Below are positions 51,928-63,394 of a DNA stretch of 64,000 nt, in pieces. The notes beneath the pieces are model-generated. The model was not told where the DNA came from. It searched no databases and saw only the letters and a program-made list of their open reading frames with translations. The stretch is from Eulemur rufifrons (Eukaryota; Chordata; Mammalia; Primates; Lemuridae): assembly GCF_041146395.1 (NCBI RefSeq), contig NC_091000.1:12476501-12540500 (forward strand), in the 5' to 3' direction. The translations under genes and the position numbers were made by a program. The number at the start of each line of letters is the position of its first letter. Position 1 is the first letter of the stretch.

Positions 51928-53722
51928 GCAGTACCTGCAAAATGATATACAATATAACATAACAGGTACCATGTGGCCTCACCCTCAGAAGGCACTAATT
52001 GGCCAGTTTCCTGCGGGGGATCAGGTACTTGGACCCCCACAGAGTGCAGCGTGTGGGGCAGGGGGGTCATCAGGGAAGGGGTGGAAGCAGAGCCGGGGTA
52101 GAAGGAGGCTCCTCGGACTTGTCGCTGGGCTTCCTGGGTGGGCACCAGGAGTCAGGGTGCTCTGGGCTGCGCACTTTCTCTCTCCCCTCACCTCCTCTTT
52201 GCTGTTCTCGCTTCAGGGCCCCCATCTGCCTGATTCTGGCCTCTGCATCATTTTCGTCTTGTGATTGTGGCCCCCAGGTCTGCACTTCAGACTGTCAGGT
52301 CTCAGAACCAAAGCTGACCCAAGGCAGGAATCTTCTAGCCACCCTAGTCCATCAATTGATGAGACCCTAGTGGAAGCTGCCAGTGGGTTCTGGGCTGAAG
52401 TAGGTTGGCCATGCAGTTAAAGAAGTTTAAGCATCAGGGTCCCGACACCTAATTTTGTATTCATAATTATGTATTTTTTTTTCTTAAAGAGAGATTTCCC
52501 GTCATCCAAATTCCATAATCTTCAGAGTCCCACAAAACCTGCATGTGGCTCTGGTACATGTATCTTGCTCCCTGATAAAAGTAGGAGACGTGCAAGGAGA
52601 AGCCACACCCCTTCTTTCCTGCCTTGGGGTGTCCTGAGGGCATGTGATGCCCGGAGCTGCAGCAGCCACCTTGTGACCTTGAAAGGAAAGCCTGAAGAAC
52701 CACACAAGAGAGGATGCAGAGACTTGATATCACTGAGGTGCTGGGTTAGCACCCCTGGGACTGCCTACCTCCAGCCAACGCGAGAAAGCAAACTGAATTC
52801 GAAACTGATGCTTCCAACCAGATGGCTGTGTACCAGGTGTTCCTCTCTGAGGGAACACAGGGGCCACTCCTGAATACCTGAGGTTCATGACACGGAACCC
52901 GCATTTCTCCAGGCCCGTGTCCCTGGGCTCCCACCTCTTCCCCAGTCAGTATTTCTGCTGATCGTCCTGCTTCTCTCTGCTGGCTTATTCATGAGTCCTG
53001 GGTCTTACACTTTCTTGGCCTCAACCCACTATTTTCTTTTACCCTGTAGTATGATCCAATTGGGACCCACCTTCAAATACCCCCTGCTCTCTTCAATTCC
53101 ACGCATGACATGACCACAGATTCCCCTGGGGGGTGCAAGGCCTTCCCACTGCGGCCCAATATCCTGAGCTGATACAAGAGCCGGGAGCGCCTGCAGTCCA
53201 AGCAGACTTAAGAGGAGGCTGTTGAGGTCATTCAGGCAGGAGGCAATTAAGGTTTGGCCCCCAAATGCAAGACAATCTCCCCCGTAAAATCAAGTTTTCA
53301 AGCTGGGGCCCTGGATCTACAGAGTCTCGTTTGCCAAACATTTTCCTTAAAGGTGAAGCGACGCTGAGGCTCTCCCTGCTTTTGACTGCCCTGGAGTGAT
53401 TGCTTTGGTTCACAGTGATTGTTCCGCTTTAAACTGAACAGGTTATATTGTAAGCCTGGGTAATCGAGTTAAGGCCCGTTTGTTAAAACACAGAGAGTCT
53501 GGAGCCACGAAGTCTAAACCGTGACTGTGGGTGCACGGCTACAGTTGTGTCTACAGAGTCACCTGAGCAAGCCTTTTGACTCTCTGAAGAAGGCAATAAT
53601 GCAACGAACGGCACTTAAGTGGAAAAATCTTTTACATGTAAAAACTGAATAATTATCATTTGGCTTTGGACTGTGTGATAGAATTTGTATACCTAATAAA
53701 TTGTCATATATTTTATAATTAC

Positions 53723-53860
53723 CTCAGTTATGAACCACCCTTCGTCGGCCACTAAAGTCAAAGGAGAGACGAATTTCCCTTTCTTGTAATAGAACCTGCT
53801 TGGAATGGCTTCTTTCTCGTAGACGGTCATGTGTTCCACGGTGCTCAGTTTGTTATATAT
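53723..53860 (-). CDS. ENPP6: ENPP6 coding exon 6 (residues 286-331)
   Basis: The 138-nt exon has 46 whole codons, phase 0 at both ends. The acceptor is ttttctttgcag and the donor is GAG|gtaatt. The peptide begins [20 protein letters not shown] and ends [10 protein letters not shown]. It forms the part of the catalytic domain between the D240/H241 and H354 zinc ligands and contains no metal ligand itself. The frame is intact and the sequence is very close to the human exon as I remember it. Confidence 0.97.
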
Positions 53861-54157
53861 CTGCAAAGAAAACCAAGAAGGATTGATTTTGCGCTCTCTT
53901 TCTTAAATATATGTGAATATTTATTGGACCTTGGTGGGGGAGAACTTTAAGTATAAGACCAGAGAAAGAAATTACCAGAATACCTGATAGATTTGAGTAT
54001 GTAAAAATGAGAGACTTTTCTATGTCTCAGAAAACAAAGTGGCTGTATCTAGTAAGGCTGAAGATTCACAGACTCTCTGACCTGTCACGTTAACTCCTAG
54101 GGCTCTACTGAAAACTCCCATGCACGTGCTCCTGGAGACATGTAGAGGAATATATTG

Positions 54158-55391
54158 GGTCATTAAATATGAAATGTCCAATTTTGAATCAAAAGTTTAG
54201 CTTATTATATCTCAAACAAGAAGCAGTACAATTAATCAAAGTATGCACCTAAACTATCAACGCAGTTTTGCCATCTTAACGGTAGCTGGTTTATGCCAGC
54301 AGTGAAGAAGCGAGTAGTAATGAAATTGCAAAAGGTGTTGTCCACAGCTTGTTGAGAATTGAATATTTTTCCTTGCAAAGAGTGGTCCAAAGCCTGGAAG
54401 AAGTGGTAGTCAGTTGGTACAAGGTCTGGTGAATACGGTGGATGACAGTTTCCAAGTCCAGCTGCTGTACTTAGAGCAGCGTTGTTTGTGTAACATGTAG
54501 TCTTGCAAGAGGATTGGGCTGTCTCTCTTGACCAATCTCGGCTGCTCAATCACAAGTATCTCATCACTTCATCCACCTGGTTGCAGTAGACAACTGCTGT
54601 AATTGACTGACCAGGTTTCATGAAGCTGTAGTGGATAATACCAGCGCTGGACCACCAAACAGACACCATTAGCTTTTTTTGGTGAATATTTGGTTTTGGA
54701 CTGTGTTTTGGCACTTCATCTTTATCCAACCATTGTGCCAAATGCTCGTGATTGTCAAAAAGAATCCATTTTTCATCACACGTAACAATACAGTATAGAA
54801 ATCGTTTGCCTTTACGTTGTGACAGCAAAGAAAGGCAAGCTTTGAGACAATTTCTCTTCTGACGCTCGTTTAATTCACGCGGAACCCATCTATCCAGTTT
54901 CTTTACCTTGCCTGTTTGTTTCAAATGGTCCAATATTGTTGGAATGGCAACATCAAACCTTGCTGCTAATTCACACATAGGTTGAGATGGATTCGCTTCC
55001 ACTACAGCTTTCAGCTCATCATTGTTCACCTGGGTCTCAGCTCACCCACGTGGCTCATTTTCAAGATTAAAATCACCAGAATGGAACTTCTCAAACTATC
55101 CACATATTTTGTGTTCATTAGCCACATCCTTCCCAAACACTTTGTTGATATTTCCAGCTGTCTGAAGAACTCATATTTGAAAATAACACAAATTTTTGAC
55201 TTATCCATGGTTTCACAAAAATTGCTCTAAAAAAAACATTGAAAGCTAATCACAAGCTAACATATGCATTTGAAAGACTGAGGGTGAACCTTCATAATAA
55301 ACATAAAACAAGAAGTGTCAAAGTGAAATGTCAGAGATACCAACTGTCAAACTTAGTACTTAAGGGAATCGGACATTTCATACTTAATAAG
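54158..55391 (-). mobile_element. mariner-family DNA transposon, nearly full length, inactive
   Basis: About 1.23 kb, the expected size for mariner. It is bounded by imperfect terminal inverted repeats: the left end reads attaaatatgaaatgtcc and the right end, reverse-complemented, reads attaagtatgaaatgtcc. TA dinucleotides flank both ends, as expected of Tc1/mariner targets. The transposase runs on the minus strand, the same strand as ENPP6. It most resembles the HSMAR-type elements of primates (WVPREL, TCDEKWILFDN, HPPYSPDL motifs). It lies in intron 5, about 300 bp upstream of the exon 6 acceptor. The exact subfamily is not assigned. Confidence 0.85.
54232..55208 (-). pseudogene. mariner transposase, broken
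   Basis: Starts at an ATG at 55208 (MDKSKICVIF, the family's usual N-terminal style) and ends with a QNCVDSLGAYFD tail. The first piece (55208 to about 55026) and the second (55029-54550) are in different frames. The second piece ends at an in-frame stop (DEVMRYL*). The third piece (54549-54232) first shows wrong-frame residues before HPPYSPDL, so another small indel lies near 54460-54530, around the second catalytic aspartate. The first catalytic-domain motif TCDEKWILFDN is intact. With two frame breaks, one stop and some lost length, it cannot encode an active transposase. Confidence 0.85.
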
Positions 55392-55870
55392 CTAATATAT
55401 TGCAAATGGGAACAGCCCAAATGCCCAGCAACAGTGGGAGGATAAAGAAATCATGATGTGGTTCGACAGTGGAATACTATACAGCAGTAAAGATGAATGA
55501 ATTATGGCTACAAAGACACCTGTTAGAATCTCAGGGATCTCAGCTTGAGGAAACAAAAAGCAAGTTGCACAAGAACAGGAACAAAATTATTTCTATTATA
55601 GTTTGAATAACTAAAAAAACTAAACAACACATATGATAAGACTAAAAAGAGAATTACAGAAATGTAACTCAAAGTTTAGGACAGTGGTTTTCTCTGAGGG
55701 GGCAGAAGTGGGGATTGGGTCTGGGAAGGACACACAGACGTCACAGATAATGGTAATGCGCTGGTTTCTCAAGTGTTTAGTGAATTTAAAGTGTTCATTG
55801 TAATATTATCCTTTACACCTTACACATTTATAATAGTTCTTTTCTCACTCAATAATTAATAAACAAATCA
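55392..55870 (+). repeat. L1 3'-end fragment (old L1M type)
   Basis: Contains typical late-ORF2/3' UTR text of old L1s: cccaaatgcccagcaacagt, ggaatactatacagcagtaa, then a gggaaggacacacag stretch. It begins directly at the mariner's right end, so the mariner probably inserted beside or into it. The left part of this L1 was not found on the other side of the mariner. Confidence 0.6.
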
Positions 55871-57329
55871 CAAAAACTTATGTACATCAAAAGTCCATGC
55901 TAAAATTAAAGGGAAAGTGAGAAATTGATCTGCCTGATCTTAAATATCACAAAGATCAAATAAGGAGGATTTTGTTCTGTTAACTTGACCTAGGGCATAT
56001 CCGATCTACACATGAATCTTTAAAGAACTAGTAATTGTTTTCCATCAGTTTCATTGCTAATTTGATTATGAAGATGTAAATGTTGTATCTATAGTATTAG
56101 CAGCAGCTTAAATATTTATGGCTAAAATTAAAGTCAACTGGTTGATGTTGACTTGGCCTTTGGCTAACCTAGGCATATATTCCTGGGGATCACGGAATAT
56201 AAAATTGAGTTTATCCACTCAACTCTGAAAAAGAATTTACTAGAGGGTTTCCGATGGCTCCCTGAGTTCTGATTTCCTACTTAAGAAAAGCCAGAGTTCT
56301 GAAGGAAAGTAGGGTGCGTTTGCAGAGAGATTTTGTGTAAGCGGAAAATCTGGTGACAAACAATAGCTCTCACAAACTGTTGTGTCCGTCACATGACAAA
56401 CTGTTGCTCAAACACAGCCCCCACTTTTGAGTAATCTCCCAACCGCTCTGGGCTGCTTGCAAGGCCTGACTCACACAGCACCTCGGAAGAAGCTCTTCCC
56501 AGCTCATACGCTGTGGCCCAAGCATTCTGGAGACCGCATGCTCCTAAGTGCCAAATGGAGACAAAGATGATCTTCCTTGCCAAAAAACCCCCAGAACTTT
56601 TCAAGCACCTGCCAATGTGTGAAATATTCTTCCTGGTTTCACATTTAGGGAGTTCATGGAGACATTGCATGAACACATTTTGCTCCTGCACTTTCTGACC
56701 ATGGAGCCTGAGAAAGAAGGCAAGGTGCACGTCCCCAGGACAGGGGCAGGCTGGGGGCGGTGGCATGTGGGCAACTGTGCTCCTCCACCCCAGAATGCAG
56801 AGATCCTATATGGGAGTGGGCAGAAGCCACAAAGGCTGTATCGGGAGGTGACTAGGAACTCCCAGGCCAGGCAGTCAGCCAAAGGAGCCATGCGCTCCTC
56901 CTCCTTTTCTTGGGGTGCTTCACCCCATACTGCCAGATATAATGGTTTGTTTGAGGGAATGGTAAGTAGAGGTTTAGTCATTTCAGGGTGCTGAGTTCCT
57001 GGAAGGCAGTGACCATGGGGACAGGAGCTTTGCCCCCCATCTGCACACTGTGGCAGTGCAACCACACCCTCTCGGGTTTCTGATTGATGCCAGAGCTGGG
57101 ATTCGTGCTCCTGAGATGAAGAGCTGAGGCCACTGCACACACAGCCTCAGCTCCTGTCGTTCAGCACCTTGTCCCAGCTCCCCATGGAACAGACCAGACT
57201 GGCAGCTTCCTCCCAGAGAAAGAGCACGCTACGTATGCACCTGGTCTTCCTCGGGTTTGCCTGAGAAGCGCTGTGTTTGGGCCACTAATAAAGTAGCCCT
57301 GGTAAGGGCTCGCCAGCATGTGCATGCGC

Positions 57330-57475
57330 TAAGCACGGCACGTCCTTTAGCTCATTTAATTCTCATAACAGTCAAGGAGGTTCACACCATTATGCCCATT
57401 TTAGAGAAGAGAAAACAGAGACAGGGAAGCTGAACAACTTGAGAGCCGTCACTCAGGGAGTGACAGGCAAACTAA
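57330..57475 (-). repeat. MIR SINE, antisense
   Basis: Reverse complement of the MIR core and 3' part. The text runs from ttagctcatttaattctcat through cccattttagagaagagaaa to a gagagccgtcactcaggg segment, which is the antisense of the MIR conserved centre. Ancient and diverged. Confidence 0.75.
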
Positions 57476-57615
57476 GTCACCTGCCAGCATTGGAGGCAGG
57501 GACTCTAGAGACAGGTGACCTAGTTTGAGTTAAAACTATGAAAAAAGGAAAAAGCCCAAAGAGATGGCAAATGGGGGTGTGTTCTACCCCCCACCACCGT
57601 CGTGGTGTCTCTTGC

Positions 57616-57795
57616 CTCCGAGTGTCTCCCAGGGGCTGGCCAGAGGCTCACGACAGGCCCGCGGTCCTTCACTTGCTGCAGGTCACTCAGGCTGATGTAC
57701 TTGTTCAGCTCAATCACTTTGTCCATCCAGAAGATGTCAGTCATCCCATGATCTGAGAAAATGATGACATTCAGGTTGTCCTGCAGGTCCCGCTC
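57616..57795 (-). CDS. ENPP6: ENPP6 coding exon 5 (residues 226-285), GC splice donor
   Basis: The 180-nt exon encodes exactly 60 codons, beginning [20 protein letters not shown] and ending in WPAPGRHSE. The FSDHGM motif supplies D240 and H241, ligands of the second catalytic zinc. The acceptor is cccacag. Family length requires the exon to end at CACTCGGAG, where the intron begins gcaaga: a GC-AG intron whose other positions fit the GC-donor consensus. A normal-looking GT donor (gtgagc) lies 36 nt upstream, with exon end at 57652, also in frame. Using it would remove 12 residues ([12 protein letters not shown]). Those residues are in the human protein as I remember it, so I chose the GC donor. 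The exon joins exon 6 in phase 0. Confidence 0.96.
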
Positions 57796-58495
57796 CTGTG
57801 GGTGGGCAAAGCCGTCATTATAGCACAGAGAGAGCGAGAGACTCTCACACTTAGAAAAGCTAATAAACTACAAATGGTAGGAGAAGGGTATCAGGAAACT
57901 ATTCTGCCCTGATGAGACACAGTTTGAATCACAGCAGAGGCCCTCTGGGGAGGGGCGTGTGACGGCGCGGTCCCATTGCTGGACGTGCTGACGCCACACA
58001 GTGCTTTCAGCTTTTCAAGGTACAGTCTCCGCTTTCATCTTCCATAGTTTTCAACAGAGTTTTGTGCTGATATGAGCACTATCACCTGCCCGTATTACAG
58101 AGGCAAAAAATACAGCATGGGAAAGTAAGACAAAAGCAAAAACAAAAAACATGTGTGTGTTATGTCATTCCACAAGTGTGTGGCAGAATCGGGACCAGAA
58201 CCCACGTCCACGCCGAGCTTACCAAACTTATCAGGATTCTAAAGAACTGGGCCGCCTCTCCACCTACGCCAGGTCACAGTGCTCATCTAGGTCATTGCCA
58301 CCCCGCTGGCCTGGCTGTGGCACAGGGCTGTCCTGGTCCCTCACGCGGCATTGTGGGAAGCAGAGAGACTGGTCAGAGCCGGTGCTGGCCCCGCCCACCA
58401 GCCTCGGGGAGAAGGAAGATGCTGGGGGCTGGGGGAGGGGAGCAACAGAGGGTGTCAGGGATGAGGTCAGCCCAGGCGCCCTTGCATCAGGTCAC
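57796..58495 (-). other. ENPP6: ENPP6 intron 4 (700 bp)
   Basis: A GT-AG intron with donor gtgacc and acceptor tgcccacccacag. It is the shortest intron in the window. It is moderately GC-rich near exon 4, and I recognise no repeat or RNA gene in it. Confidence 0.9.
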
Positions 58496-58637
58496 CTGGA
58501 TCCACTTGGTCATGTACTTCAGGACGGTGTCCACAGCCTTGAGGGCGTCCTTTCTCTGCGGAGACGAGGGGCCATAGTGGTGGCCTTCCACGTCGATGCG
58601 CTCGTGGTATATGGCTGCCAGGTCAGCGCGGCCACTC
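58496..58637 (-). CDS. ENPP6: ENPP6 coding exon 4 (residues 179-225, plus last base of codon 178)
   Basis: The 142-nt exon begins with one base completing codon 178, followed by 47 codons. The acceptor is gccccctccag and the donor is CAG|gtgacc. The peptide starts [15 protein letters not shown] and ends KYMTKWIQ. It is part of the phosphodiesterase core (alkaline-phosphatase-like fold). In the IDVEGHHYG motif, D193 and H197 are ligands of one of the two catalytic zinc ions; Y188 just before lies in the choline-recognition part of the pocket in the known ENPP6 structures. The Q225 end joins exon 5 in phase 0. A longer open frame on the opposite strand (58151-58669) is a shadow of this exon and a GC-rich flank. 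Confidence 0.97.
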
Positions 58638-59506
58638 CTGGAGGGGGCAGGAGAGAGGGGCGTGGTTGAGGGAGGCCCTGCCACCCTGCTCCCTTGTCAC
58701 CCCCAGTCCTCCGTGAAGGCATTTGGATCCCCTGAAACCCTGCCTGTGGGCCGCCACCCTAGAATGAGCAGGGGGAGCTCTCCAAGGGAAAAGCAGGCAC
58801 GTTGAACAGCAAATTGCCAGGGCTGAGCACCTTGGTGATGAAAGTCAGAGAGTGTGTCTACTGTCACCCCCTCTTGGCCATGTGGCATTGCTCATCGTGC
58901 TCCAAAGAGCGGGAGGATGTGGTGTCAGGCAGAGGCTAGATCTCATAGCTCCACCCTCACACCTGCTGTGTCACCAGGCCGGACAACGAGGAGCCGTCAT
59001 TTGAATAAGTACAGCTCAGGTATTGCTGGACTTTAAGGACGTCTCTATATAAAGTGCTACATTGTGAATCTACTTGACTGGCAAAAATTGAACGGCAATA
59101 TTTCAGCAACCCTATGGGAGGTGAACAGATGGGTGTCTGGGGCCCAACGTCAGCAGACACTCCAGGACCCTGGTGCTACGGGGATGTGTGAAGGGTCAGC
59201 TCCAATGTGGACAGAGAGTGACCACACTTCCAGGAGGCCAGGAAGGCCCAGTTCTGACAAAACTCTTCCCCTGGACCGGAGTATTGATTGTAAAACTCCA
59301 AACTATTTCACCCTCGATGCTGGGCTCAGAGACAGGGACTAGTGACGTGAATCGCAGGAGGAGGCTGGCAGAGCCAGGCAGGGAGGAGGGGAGTGCCGTG
59401 GAGTGAGCTCTCCTTTCTCCATGGTGCTTCCCACCGTGAGTCCCTCCCCAGCTCTGGCTCTGCCCATGCCCTCCCCAAAAAGCACCTGAAATAGATCAGA
59501 ACAATG

Positions 59507-59523
59507 ATGATGATGATGATGTT
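59507..59523 (+). repeat. (GAT)n microsatellite, short
   Basis: Five to six GAT units in a row. Confidence 0.85.
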
Positions 59524-59646
59524 AGCAGTGACCGACACAAGGTGAAGCAATGGAAGACAAAGCTGATTTCTCTGCTTGGACTTTACAAGGGTTCATAGCT
59601 AATACTCCTAGCAGATTGCCTTATTTCTCTTGAAAAACTGTATGTT

Positions 59647-59648
<2 letters not shown>

Positions 59649-59679
<31 letters not shown>
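59649..59679 (+). repeat. (CA)n microsatellite
   Basis: About 15 perfect CA units, ending before gcaatg. Confidence 0.95.
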
Positions 59680-59681
<2 letters not shown>

Positions 59682-59844
59682 ATGAACTGGCATGGTTCCC
59701 CCTGCCATGGCCTCCCAACACTTGCAACACGAGGACTGAAAGGATACATCCTTAGAGCCTGCAGTGCCTTGGGTCTTGCCGGGCACAGGGGAGAGAAAAG
59801 AACCCGGTGTTCAGAGAGCTAGGTTTGCCCGCTCAGGGTTACAC

Positions 59845-60135
59845 GGCTCCTGCTCACCCTTCAGGTCCCAGGGGAGGTATCACCTCCTCCAAGAAGCTTC
59901 CTCTGATGCCCGAGGCTAGACTGGGTGGCCCTCCTGTGTGCTCCCCGACACTCTAGGGTCACTTCTGGGCTGTGAATTTTCATGCTGTGTGCTGTAATTA
60001 CCCATTTATTTGTCCTTTGCCTCTCTAGATTGTGAGATTCTTTCACCCTAGGGGCGATGATTCCTTGTCCGTTTTATCTCAGCGCTAGCCTAGCATTTGG
60101 CATACAGCAGGAGCTCTGTAACTGTCAGCTGAATG
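59845..60135 (+). repeat. L2 LINE 3' end, sense
   Basis: Contains aggtatcacctcctccaaga, tacccatttatttgtccttt, tctagattgtgagattcttt and a final gcctagcatttggcatacag, in the L2 consensus order. Confidence 0.75.
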
Positions 60136-60159
60136 TTTAATAACAGTAAGTGCTTAATA

Positions 60160-60351
60160 AATGATAGCACCTATGGGTCCGGCACTATGCTGAGGGCTTT
60201 TACATATATTACCTTATTTAATCCTCAAAACCACCCTAAAAGGTAGGGATGTCTTGAACAGAGAGTTCAAGATAGTTACCAGCATCACACAGCTAGTAAG
60301 GGGTGGAGCCAGGATCCAAACCAGGCACAGCTGACTCCAAGCCCCTGAACA
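60160..60351 (-). repeat. MIR SINE, antisense
   Basis: Contains accttatttaatcctcaaaa, cagcatcacacagctagtaa and gccaggatccaaaccaggca, the antisense MIR core and 5' part. Confidence 0.8.
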
Positions 60352-62659
60352 CAACCACTGAATACTCTCAAAGAACACGGCAGCCCATGCCAATGAGGAA
60401 ACGTTCTGCTTAGCCTAACTGGTCTTTTGGAAATGGTTCTTATTCTCTTACAAGAACCCTACCAACCCCTAGACAGCTGCAAGAGCATCACCGTGACAGT
60501 GAGTCACTTCCACTTCCAGATGCTCCGCGCTCTGTGTCTGTGTTGAATATGCCTCTAAAGTCTGGAACTGCAACGCCAGGAAAGCATTTGCAGATACAGG
60601 TGAGAAAATGAGCCTGAAAGCATTCTAGAAGTTACTCAAGGCCTCATAGATTTCTGAGACAGGGCTAGAACTGGAAATGCAAATTTTCCACCTCTGTAGT
60701 GGAAACTTTTAACTCTACCAGACTGCGTCTTTGAACATCCACATCTACTCCATCCAGTACATTGGGGAGCAAGTTCCAGATTGTTCTGCCTGGCATCTTC
60801 CCTCATTCTGGCCATACTTGCAAGGAGGCACGCTTGTTCGCAATGCTGTGATGTTCTGCTGGGTACCCTGAGGTGTGCTTCATTAATGGTTTGGAGGATA
60901 CATTGGTTTCAAGTTAAGTGAAATTGCTAGTCAAACGTTCTTTTCTCTTTTTGGAATAAAACAAACTAGCCCCCCGTTATTAAGCCCCATTACCACCCTC
61001 CTCCACACTGTGGATTGCATTAGGTTATTATGTAGGTCTTTCTCACAAATGATATTATCATTATTCATGCTCACTAATGTGTGAATGACTAATCCAACTC
61101 CCTCTGCATCTATAGACAGCAGAGAACAAAAAGTCACTTTAGGGTCCCACAAGTGTGTAGGTGGTGGGTAAAAGCTTGTACTAGATAATAGCATTTTTAT
61201 ACATACGCTGAAACTTTTTTGAGGCCCATGTTCATTAGCCTGATTGAGTTGATAACACTTCCTCTACTGCTATATTTGAACATAGTGGAAAATTCCATGA
61301 AATCTGTCCTTCAAGAGAAGCCTCAGCACTTAATTGTGATGCATCTCTAGCATTCCAGGTGTGCTGATTCACACCTGGTAGTGTATCATATGTTTTAGGT
61401 GTCCACACTTCCAGGCCAGGGCTTCTACATAAGGAAAATCCTACTTAATACAGTGGTGACTTACTACGCTGAGGAGTTTTCAGGAATAAAGTTAACTGTT
61501 GCACTTTAGTTCAATGAAATACTTTTAGGTCTCTTCCTGTTAGACACTTCACCTTAATGCAGCAATCTCTGAGCTGGTTTCTTTACGGCTATTTACCATT
61601 TTCCCAAATCTCCATGTGATCGGAAAGCCAGTAACTGTTGAAATTTACCTGATGGCTTTGCATCAGGAAGCCATCAACCCCAGATGCCAGGAGCACTGGA
61701 TTTGGGATGCTTGCAATTTAGGGATTACACACCTGCCTTTTGTGAAAGAATTCTACATTGAAGTTTCGTTGATTCACTAGAGACCTAAGTCTTCAAGGGC
61801 TGAGAGCACTTGCCTGTCTGGAGTGTAGCTGGCAGACTTACTTGCCAGCTGTTTTCCACATGGGTCTGGTCTCTGTCCCAGGTTAGCTCATTTGCAGTGG
61901 GTTGGCTGGGTGGGGAGAAACAGGTGGCCACATCTGCACATCTGCTGTTGGCCAGTGACGGCTCTGGGGTCCAGGAACCAGGCCAGAGGACATGTGGCCA
62001 TCAGCCTAGTTACCTGAGAGCCGCAAGGGGCGCCCAGCCCTGGGGTTTCAGGGACACCCGAGTCTCCTATCACCTTAAGGTTCTATTCAAATTTCTTTGC
62101 CATAAAAAAAAAGTTCATAATGTTATATCCATTTTTCCTACTGAAGTGGGCTGGAAAGAGAAAAGGACTAGGGAGAGGGAAATAGAGGCAGTTTAAAGAA
62201 ATGGCTCATTATTGACTGCTAAGGAAAATCTTTCATAACTTAGAAATAAGGCCCTCAAAATGTCTGTTCAGTGCCATGCTAGAGCACTGTCCAATAGGCT
62301 TGCCAGAGTCACAGATTTCACTGCTGATTAGATTCCAGACTCTGTAAACCTGGCTGTTAATTTCTAGGACACCAATGAGATTAAAAATTATGTCTGTCTG
62401 GGAGAGAAAGCGGTCCCAGGAATTGTGGCTGGATTACCCTCTATGTTACTATCGTATCTGCACCTGACAATAGCCACCCCTCACCATCCTCCACCACTCT
62501 GTGCCTTCCTCTGTGCGTGTGTGTCTCTCACATCCTCCTTTTCACTGGCCTTGTCATCCTCCCGACTCCCCTCCGTGAGAAACCGAGCTGAACTTCGGCG
62601 TAATCCTCATACAGAGATGTAGTGGACACACAGCAAAGTTTTGATTTTGAAAATTCTCT

Positions 62660-62850
62660 TTCGGCAGGGGCACTGGAACTAGGCAAATCTGGGATGAAAC
62701 CCTGGCTTCTCTTCTCACTAACCTGGAGGTCTCAGATGAACAGCAAAAGTATCTCCAAGCCTCAGTTTCCCCATCTGAAAAATCTACTCAAAGGGCTTTG
62801 CTGGGTATTAAACGAGCTGATGTTTGCAAAGCACTTGGCACACAATGAAA
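62660..62850 (+). repeat. MIR SINE, sense
   Basis: Contains gggatgaaaccctggcttct, cctcagtttccccatctgaa and gcaaagcacttggcacac, in MIR order. Confidence 0.8.
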
Positions 62851-63394
62851 GGGAGGGAAGGGGGAGAAATGCCTCCTGTGTCCCCTTTCCTTCCAGATGT
62901 CCCTCAATCCCTTTCCTGAGTATGTGTGCAGAGCAGGGAGCAGGATCCAGGCTCTGCTGAGTCTGAGTCTGATTCCTGCCCTGTCTTCCCCACAGTCCCC
63001 AGGGAGGAGGGACCAAGGGCAGGACACAAAAGCCAGCTTTGTCATAGCTCATGGAAAAAACTGTGCTGTCATCCCTCCATGCCCTCACGAGTGCCAGCAG
63101 CCTCTGAGGCCCTCCAGACAGTCGAGCTTCACTGTGGCTGCCTCCCCGTTCCCCCTGCCAGTCCATGAGCCACCCGAGGGTTGCTTGGGCTTTAGCACCC
63201 AGCACCTCTTTCTGCCCATGGAACCCTGAATATCCTGCAAACAGAACTTCCAGAAGGATGCACTAAGTGATGCCGATGACAAACTGCTTTCTTTTTTGAC
63301 AGGGGAGGGACAGAGTGTGCAGGGTGCAGGGCTGCATTCCTCCATAGTCCTTCAGAGCCCTAGGCCCCGGGGTGGCCCAAGGAGGGGAACTGCA

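Larger units (their letters stand above)
40643..53722 (-). other. ENPP6: ENPP6 intron 6 (13,080 bp)
   Basis: A GT-AG intron (donor gtaatt, acceptor cttgatttcag). Separately listed contents: MIR copies (42.2-42.7 kb), L2 pieces, a GT-rich tract, a 33-bp minisatellite and a purine tract (44.2-45.3 kb), an old L1 piece (46.7 kb), local duplications (47.7-51.5 kb) and a GT microsatellite (51.9 kb). I recognise nothing in 40643-42229, 42726-44039, 45317-46739, 46866-47712, 49581-51299 and 51923-53722. The longest open frame of the window (47025-47678, plus strand) lies here and is rejected as a gene. Confidence 0.9.
53861..57615 (-). other. ENPP6: ENPP6 intron 5 (3755 bp, GC-AG)
   Basis: The intron starts gcaaga and ends ttttctttgcag. 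It contains a mariner element (54158-55391), an adjoining L1 3' fragment (55392-55870) and a MIR (57330-57475). About 55871-57329 has no repeat I can name. It includes chance open frames on both strands at 56389-57140, rejected as genes. Confidence 0.88.
35811..58637 (-). other. ENPP6: ENPP6 gene, 3' part (coding exons 4-8)
   Basis: Five minus-strand exons splice into one frame encoding residues 179-440 of ectonucleotide pyrophosphatase/phosphodiesterase family member 6. This is a GPI-anchored extracellular zinc enzyme that releases phosphocholine from glycerophosphocholine and lysophosphatidylcholine; it is known from kidney and newly forming oligodendrocytes. Exon sizes are 142, 180, 138, 124 and 206 coding nt. 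Counting back from the stop puts every known zinc ligand in these exons at its family position (D193, H197, D240, H241, H354), which is strong evidence of an intact orthologue. Exon numbers assume the eight-exon human layout. I found no exon for residues 1-178, so the promoter, signal peptide, D32 and nucleophile S71 lie beyond the right edge. No frameshift or premature stop is seen. Confidence 0.96.

Noticed and set aside
56389..57140. 125- and 179-codon minus-strand frames in ENPP6 intron 5
   Set aside because: They overlap each other in different frames, lack any match to the ENPP6 protein or other known domain, and would interrupt the correct exon 5 to exon 6 join.
58151..58669. 172-codon plus-strand frame
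   Set aside because: It overlaps ENPP6 exon 4 on the opposite strand; the minus-strand exon has clear protein and splice support.
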